In this document: positions 58,810-64,000 of the stretch, piece by piece
How the letters are laid out: every line of letters starts with the position of its first letter
Numbering within the stretch: position 1 is the first letter of the stretch
Source of the DNA: Serpula lacrymans var. lacrymans S7.9
Lineage: Eukaryota; Basidiomycota; Agaricomycetes; Boletales; Serpulaceae
Direction: 5' to 3'
DNA length: 64,000 nucleotides
NCBI RefSeq assembly: GCF_000218685.1
Contig: NW_006763292.1
Span: forward strand, 2,619,909 to 2,683,908
The notes under the pieces: model-generated
What the model was told of the DNA's origin: nothing
The model's input: the letters and a program-made list of their open reading frames with translations, nothing else
Database searches by the model: none
Translations under genes and position numbers: made by a program

Positions 58810-61800
58810 ATGGATTCAATTCGCACTTTGAACACCCAACATGTAGATTCTGCACGGCTACGCGCACGTTACTACTGGCCTCAGATACATCAGCAACACA
58901 ATAACTTCAGAGGAGTTGTCAATCTTTCCAAAGTCACAGCATTGCTGAATGAATTATGGGTTTCAAGCTCCACTGGAACTGTGGGCTCTGTTGCAGAAAC
59001 GCCCGATGAAAACCGCACCGGTAAAAAGCGCTCAGCTTCGTCCTCAGAGATCAAGCCCTCGAAACGCCCGAAGCTTCATGTCGACTCTAGTAACCCCTCT
59101 GAACCAAGGCCCTCTGCTTCTAATAATAACGTAAAGCAGATATATGCTCCAAATGAGCCAGGGAATAGTAAAGATTTATCTCCAGAAAGTTCCGGCGGTC
59201 AATATGTACCCGTTTTCCGCCATGTTCTTGATTTGCAGTACACAAAGTCTGCAAACGAGCAGGAACACAATGTCGATAATGTTGTTGCCAATCGCAATGG
59301 CTGGTTGAGAGAGGAGGATGAACTCAACGACGTTGTCCGGAAGCTGCAAGGTTACAAAAGCACTTCGCGCACATTCGAGCTCGGAACTTTGTGGTTTCGT
59401 AGTTATGGGGATCGAGTTATTGCTTTGCTGGGAAAACCTCGCAACTCTTGGCTTAACAACTCTTTTTTCCTACAAAACGACGAGTGGCATTTACTCGTTC
59501 CCCGCGTCATATGGCCGGACGGTCTGAACGGGCAGCTGCTAGAACATTTCGATATTGGCTCGTCGCCTAACCAAGAGGATATGTTACTTGCTCTCTACAA
59601 CCTTCAACTCACAGGTCACGCAAAACTCCACGCAAAACTTCGTGTTATTACCTTACCTTCAGACGCATATGATGCTGACCATGACCTGCCATTTCGCTTT
59701 CAGCTTGAATATACTGTTTCTCTCGTTTTGTCCACTTTGTGTCGATCATTTCCGTGGCAGCCAAAACGTCAGCTCACCGATTTGGAAGATATCCAAAGGC
59801 GCTTCCTATTCTACATATTTCGCAAGGCTCCTATTTCTTCGTCAAGCCATGACTCCGGTGATATCAATATCCCATTTTTATATTCCATTCTCCGCCCAGC
59901 ACTTGGGGTTCCATCTCAAGGAGCCCAAGAAGCCCTTCAACCGAAAGCTCTTCTGCCTACTCTGCTACCATTTCAGCGACGTAGCGTAGCATGGATGCTC
60001 GAACGTGAAGGAAAGGTCATGTCCGATAGAGGAGAACTAGTTTCAATAGCGTCCATGAGGGGGGACAGGCCGCTAGCATTGTTTTGGGAGAAGATCGATT
60101 TGCCTAGTCATAAACTTTACATTAATCGCATCAGTGGTGCAGTATCTCTTTATGCGCCCCAGGAACATTCCGCCTTAGGAGGCATCCTGGCTGAAGAACC
60201 AGGTCGGTATTTTCTTCTGGCTGGTTAAGCTGTTGACGATCTTACCGTGTATCAACTTCCACTCCAGGGCTGGGGAAGACTCTCGAATGTATATCTCTCA
60301 TCATGCTTAATCCCGGAAGGGATCGCAACCCCATCAATGAGACGTGGGATCCTGAAGCTCAACTCCACGTGAAAGAGATCAAGGTAAACTTCATCGTCTT
60401 TTTCGCTAGTAATAAAAATTCATGTTCTGGCACAGACAACTCTTATCGTCACTCCTCCCTCTCTTGCCCCACAATGGGCGGATGAGCTGGCAAACCATGC
60501 CCCTACTCTAAAAGTATTTGTTTACGACGGATGGGCTAAAGTTGGTGTACCTATTACAGAAGCTGACGCCAAAGCGGAGAGAGAAAGATTACGGTATAGG
60601 GGCAAACCGAAGAAAGTCAGCAATACAAAGTCAAGAAAACGTAAACGTAAAAGCAGCGCATTCGATTCGGACACTGAAATGGATGACGAGGAACAAACGT
60701 CTACTTCGAGACTTGAGGATACGGGTGGCGGCGACAAGGTTCTCGATTGGTGCTCATATATCAACAGTTATGATGTTTGCATCACAACCTATAATGTTCT
60801 ACGACAGGACTTTACGGTAGCTCGTGCCGCGCCTAAGCGACCCCGCCGACAAGCTGTCGTTTATTCGAATGTGGAACGTCCCCGCAGCCCACTGGTGATG
60901 TGTGAGTGGTATAGGGTTATAATGGATGAAGTTCAGATGATGGGAAGTGGGAAATCGGAGTGCGCACAATCTTCACTTCTTCGATTTTCCATTTTACCTG
61001 TAATGCTTATAGGGAAATGGTTTCGCTGATACCAAGACTTTCGTCGTTTGCTGTATCTGGTACACCTGCGCGCAGTCAGGTGGCCGATCTAATTCATGTG
61101 TTGAGGTAAGCATTTGAATATGATGGGCAACTTACCCTAATGCTAGCATTGTGTGTTCCTTCGTAGATTTTTACGCGTTGATAATCTTATTGGATCTATG
61201 AAAATGTGGAATAGGTTGTTATTGCCAGGGCTGAAAGCCCAATTCACAGAACTGTTCCAGCGCTATGCTATTCGGTTTGTGCACCATTGCTCTATGTAAC
61301 ATTCTACCAATAAAGTTATCCCACAGAACAATGAAGTCGGCTGTTAGTGCCGAGTTAACTATCCCGCAACAAACTCGTTATCTTGTCAGCATTGAGTTGG
61401 GCCGTGTCGAAAGACATGTATGTGTATTACGAAACCTTTGGAAGCGTGCATGCTCATATTTGGCTCAGGTATATGACCAGAAACTGGAAGCTGCCTTGCT
61501 CGAGCTAGGACTTGATGCCCGAGGAGTAGCAGCTTCTGATGGATGGCAGGTAGATGCATCATTATTACGAAGTCTACTCCGGCAACTTCGTGGCATATGT
61601 ACCCACCCACAGGTATTGCATATCATGACATGATCACCATTAGCAGATTACTAACCTCAGGTATAAAGGTGGGGCAACTGCAAAAACAGGGAGACAAGCT
61701 ATTTAAGCCAGGGGCTTTGAAGTCCATGGGCGATGTGTTAGAGGTCATGACTCGAGTTATAGTTACGATTTTGTTTTATTGACAGTCATATAGGCAATGA

Positions 61801-64000
61801 GAGATCAGAATTGGCGTAATCTCATGGATGATAGGAAGACCAAGGTAATGCTATACGAGTTGGCCCATTTAGCTGCAAAATATCTAATAGTTATTTAGAC
61901 TCAATCCCTCATTCGTTATGCACAACTGCAGCAACATGACGAGGAAAACCGCGACCGCTATCAACGTTCTCTGGAAAGTTTGCTTTTAGCAGAGAAAGAA
62001 CTAGAGCAACATATTGAAGAAATCAAAAATGCCATAACCGAACACGGAGATAAAGGAGAGGCTCTAAAGAAGGAAGCAACACTTTTAGGAGAACCTCGGA
62101 CACAGAAGTCGAGCACTAACAATGGAGCTGGCAAGGGGAAAATGCGAGAAATGTCACCTTTAACAGAAGACGAGAGCGATGATGGTGACAGTGATCTCCC
62201 TCATACTCCTGCTGGCGAGGAGCACCGCATCAAGAAACGAGCTTTACAACAGCGGTTACGAGAATGCCACATGGTTCTGCATCAGATAAAATTCTTGCAA
62301 GGAGATATATACCATTCATTGGGTCAATCATACTCCGAAAGTGAGGATGCAGCATACGAGGCCGCTGAAAAAATACGAAAAGATCTGCTCAAAGGTACAT
62401 TGTTAATTGCAGACTGTGTAGAGGCACCTTTTTCTGACTCGATTGAAACGCAGCTACTGAAGAAAGCGCGACACGGGCTATGGCTTATCTCAAACTTCAT
62501 GCCACAGGGTCTGGTGTAAATGAGAAAGCACTTATGATCCAAACACCTTACATCGATAATGGAGGGATTAGGACAGCACATCTGGTATGTATCAGAATTT
62601 GTGATAGTACAGACTTAGGATCCTCATTAAATGTTCCCAGTTTGAAGAAGCAAACGAAATTATCGAATACATTCTCAATGAGCAAACCACTCTTCTTTGG
62701 CAATGGAGAACGCGTATTCATACTTTGCTGACCGAGAAATTATCAGCTGGCAACGATGAAGCTGATGGACAGGAATATTCTCGTACTCTGGAGACTCAGG
62801 GCGACGCTGAAATCTGTCTGCAAGCTTACGCTACCCTTTTGGCCGATCGTCGAGAAGTCCTCGTGGCTGAGAGGACTCTTTTGGCCTCCCATGATGCAAA
62901 AGAAAAGAAAAGTCGCAATACCAATGCTTCAAAAGCTGCTGCAGAAGCAACTCCCGAACTTGAAATACCTGAAGATGTTGATCTACAACCTCAGCATGAG
63001 GTATTGCACCAGGAACTATCTGAAAAACGCAAAGATTTGCTCGAGCAGTCCAGGGGTCGGGCTATCAAATCTATCATGGTCGATTTAACTACCGTGGCGG
63101 CGCGCATAATAAACGATAAGGACCCAGAGAAAACCATAGCTAGGGATGCTATTTCGCGTTTGAGGTCCTTGATAGCTACTCAAGGTAAACCGCCATCATT
63201 GATATGTGCTGAGTCTCTTCTGACTTGTCCCAGGGAGTTTGATGGACAAGCTTGATGCAGATCTTGTCAAGCTGCGCAAGGCCTTCAATGAACGTATTCT
63301 GTGCGTCCATATGTCTTGAACTCCACTTGTCAGGTTTTCATAGCTGCTGATCAGGTACTTCCGTCAACTACAAGAAATATCTGACACTGTAGCTGAGGTG
63401 TCTTGGGAAACTGGCCTCACTCACGCAATGGAAATTTGTTTAGCTGAGCACTTGAATTTGGACACCAAAATCAAAACTGGCCGTGCGAGGCAACGTTACT
63501 TGAATCATCTAGCAAAAAATAAGGAGGAAGGTAAAGTAGACGAAGATGATGAGACGTGTATATTATGTAGATGTGAATTCACGCGTGGTTTTATAACTCA
63601 ATGGTGAGCTTATATATGCATATATAAAACAACTCTAACACATGTTTCAATGTTGACATATAGTGCCCATGTCTTCTGTGAGGTATTAGAACCGATATTA
63701 CCTTGCTTTGATGTTGTATTGACAATATGTGCACAGGGATGTATGAAAGCTTGGTTGACGCGCAAAGAAGGAAGAGTGTGTCCTGTCTGCCGGTATGTCA
63801 GCCCACCTGTAGAATGGCTGTTTTTCACCATTCTCCTGCAGGGTCCTCATTAACGTGGATCAACTGCAACGATTCGCGGTCAAAGGCGATAAACCACCTC
63901 CACCACAACCGGTGCTTGTTAATAATGAACCCGCCCCTAAATCTCGTAGAGAGATTGAGTATAACATGATAGGTATGTAAAATATCCTGAAACTCAAGTT
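58810..64000 (+). CDS. SHPRH/IRC20-type SNF2 helicase with RING finger (runs off right edge)
   Basis: SHPRH-type proteins are SNF2 ATPases and E3 ligases in DNA-damage tolerance. The start MDSIRTLNTQHVD at 58810 is preferred over an in-frame ATG at 58774. Exon 1 ends at 60202, exon 2 is 60268-60383, exon 3 begins 60436, and further exons follow. The SNF2 start PTLLPFQRRSVAWMLEREGK leads to the split ATP loop AEEPGLGKTLECISLI (intron inside it), LIVTPPSLAPQWADEL (motif Ia), RVIMDEVQMM (motif II) and SFAVSGTPARSQVADL (motif III). Long charged helices follow. The RING is C3HC4: CILCRCEF, then over two introns CAHVFCEGCMKAW and CPVCRVLINVDQ. The second RecA lobe lies beyond the window. An acidic, lysine-rich insert (about 200 residues) sits between motif Ia and II. 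Confidence 0.85.

Noticed and set aside
1..64000. CRISPR arrays, prophage, operons or other bacterial systems
   Set aside because: The sequence is clearly eukaryotic with spliceosomal introns; no regularly spaced repeats were seen.

Overview
The window is nuclear DNA from a filamentous basidiomycete fungus, most likely an Agaricomycete (mushroom-forming class). The signs are very many spliceosomal introns of about 50 nt, both strands densely coded without operons, and gene families typical of that class: a giant DUF6606/DUF3638 protein, a BTB/POZ protein, proline-rich single-pass membrane proteins and a heme-thiolate peroxidase. Species cannot be told from the sequence alone. Exon models below were built by hand from GT..AG (one GC..AG) junctions and remembered family alignments; for every model said to be complete the exon lengths add to a whole number of codons.

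Layout, left to right. 1-6390 (-): 5' part of a giant DUF6606/DUF3638 gene that leaves the window exactly at its MGEGKS loop. 7234-11021 (+): MCD4/PIGN, GPI-anchor ethanolamine-phosphate transferase. 11090-11833 (-): heme-thiolate peroxidase. 12319-13953 (-): mitochondrial 2-oxodicarboxylate carrier. 14292-14776 (+): SRP9. 15351-16860 (-): single-pass membrane protein. 17949-20092 (+): ESCRT-II VPS36. 20093-24539: 4.4 kb with no convincing gene, upstream of 24540-27776 (+), a STE12 factor with two zinc fingers. 29315-29933 (+): FMP46-like thioredoxin fold. 30575-31361 (-): small membrane protein. 33834-38201 (+): MSB1-like morphogenesis protein. 38525-42747 (-): glycogen phosphorylase in 30 exons. 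43399-44499 (-): BTB protein. 44849-47771 (-): MRD1, a five-RRM ribosome-biogenesis factor whose one long intron holds two box C/D snoRNA-like units. 47974-48837 (+): prefoldin subunit 3. 49226-51550 (+): MFS transporter. 52861-53852 (-): possible HLH-like protein. 54001-55800: duplicated and decayed DNA with an MFS relic. 56039-57559 (-): RTT106. 57949-58482 (+): small four-helix membrane protein. 58810 to the right edge (+): SHPRH/IRC20-type SNF2-RING helicase.

Most genes are single-copy housekeeping genes (secretion and GPI anchoring, endosomal sorting, ribosome and chromatin assembly, glycogen use) that do not form one pathway. The most interesting signals are not protein families: (i) a pair of paralogous snoRNA-like units inside the MRD1 intron whose guide matches the region of 25S rRNA that snR64 modifies in yeast; (ii) an unusual number of micro-exons (down to 5 nt) in the carrier, glycogen phosphorylase, MCD4, MFS and FMP46 genes; (iii) a decayed zone at 54-55.8 kb with a diverged tandem duplication, a reading frame broken by two TGA codons and a fragment related to the intact MFS gene 4 kb away.
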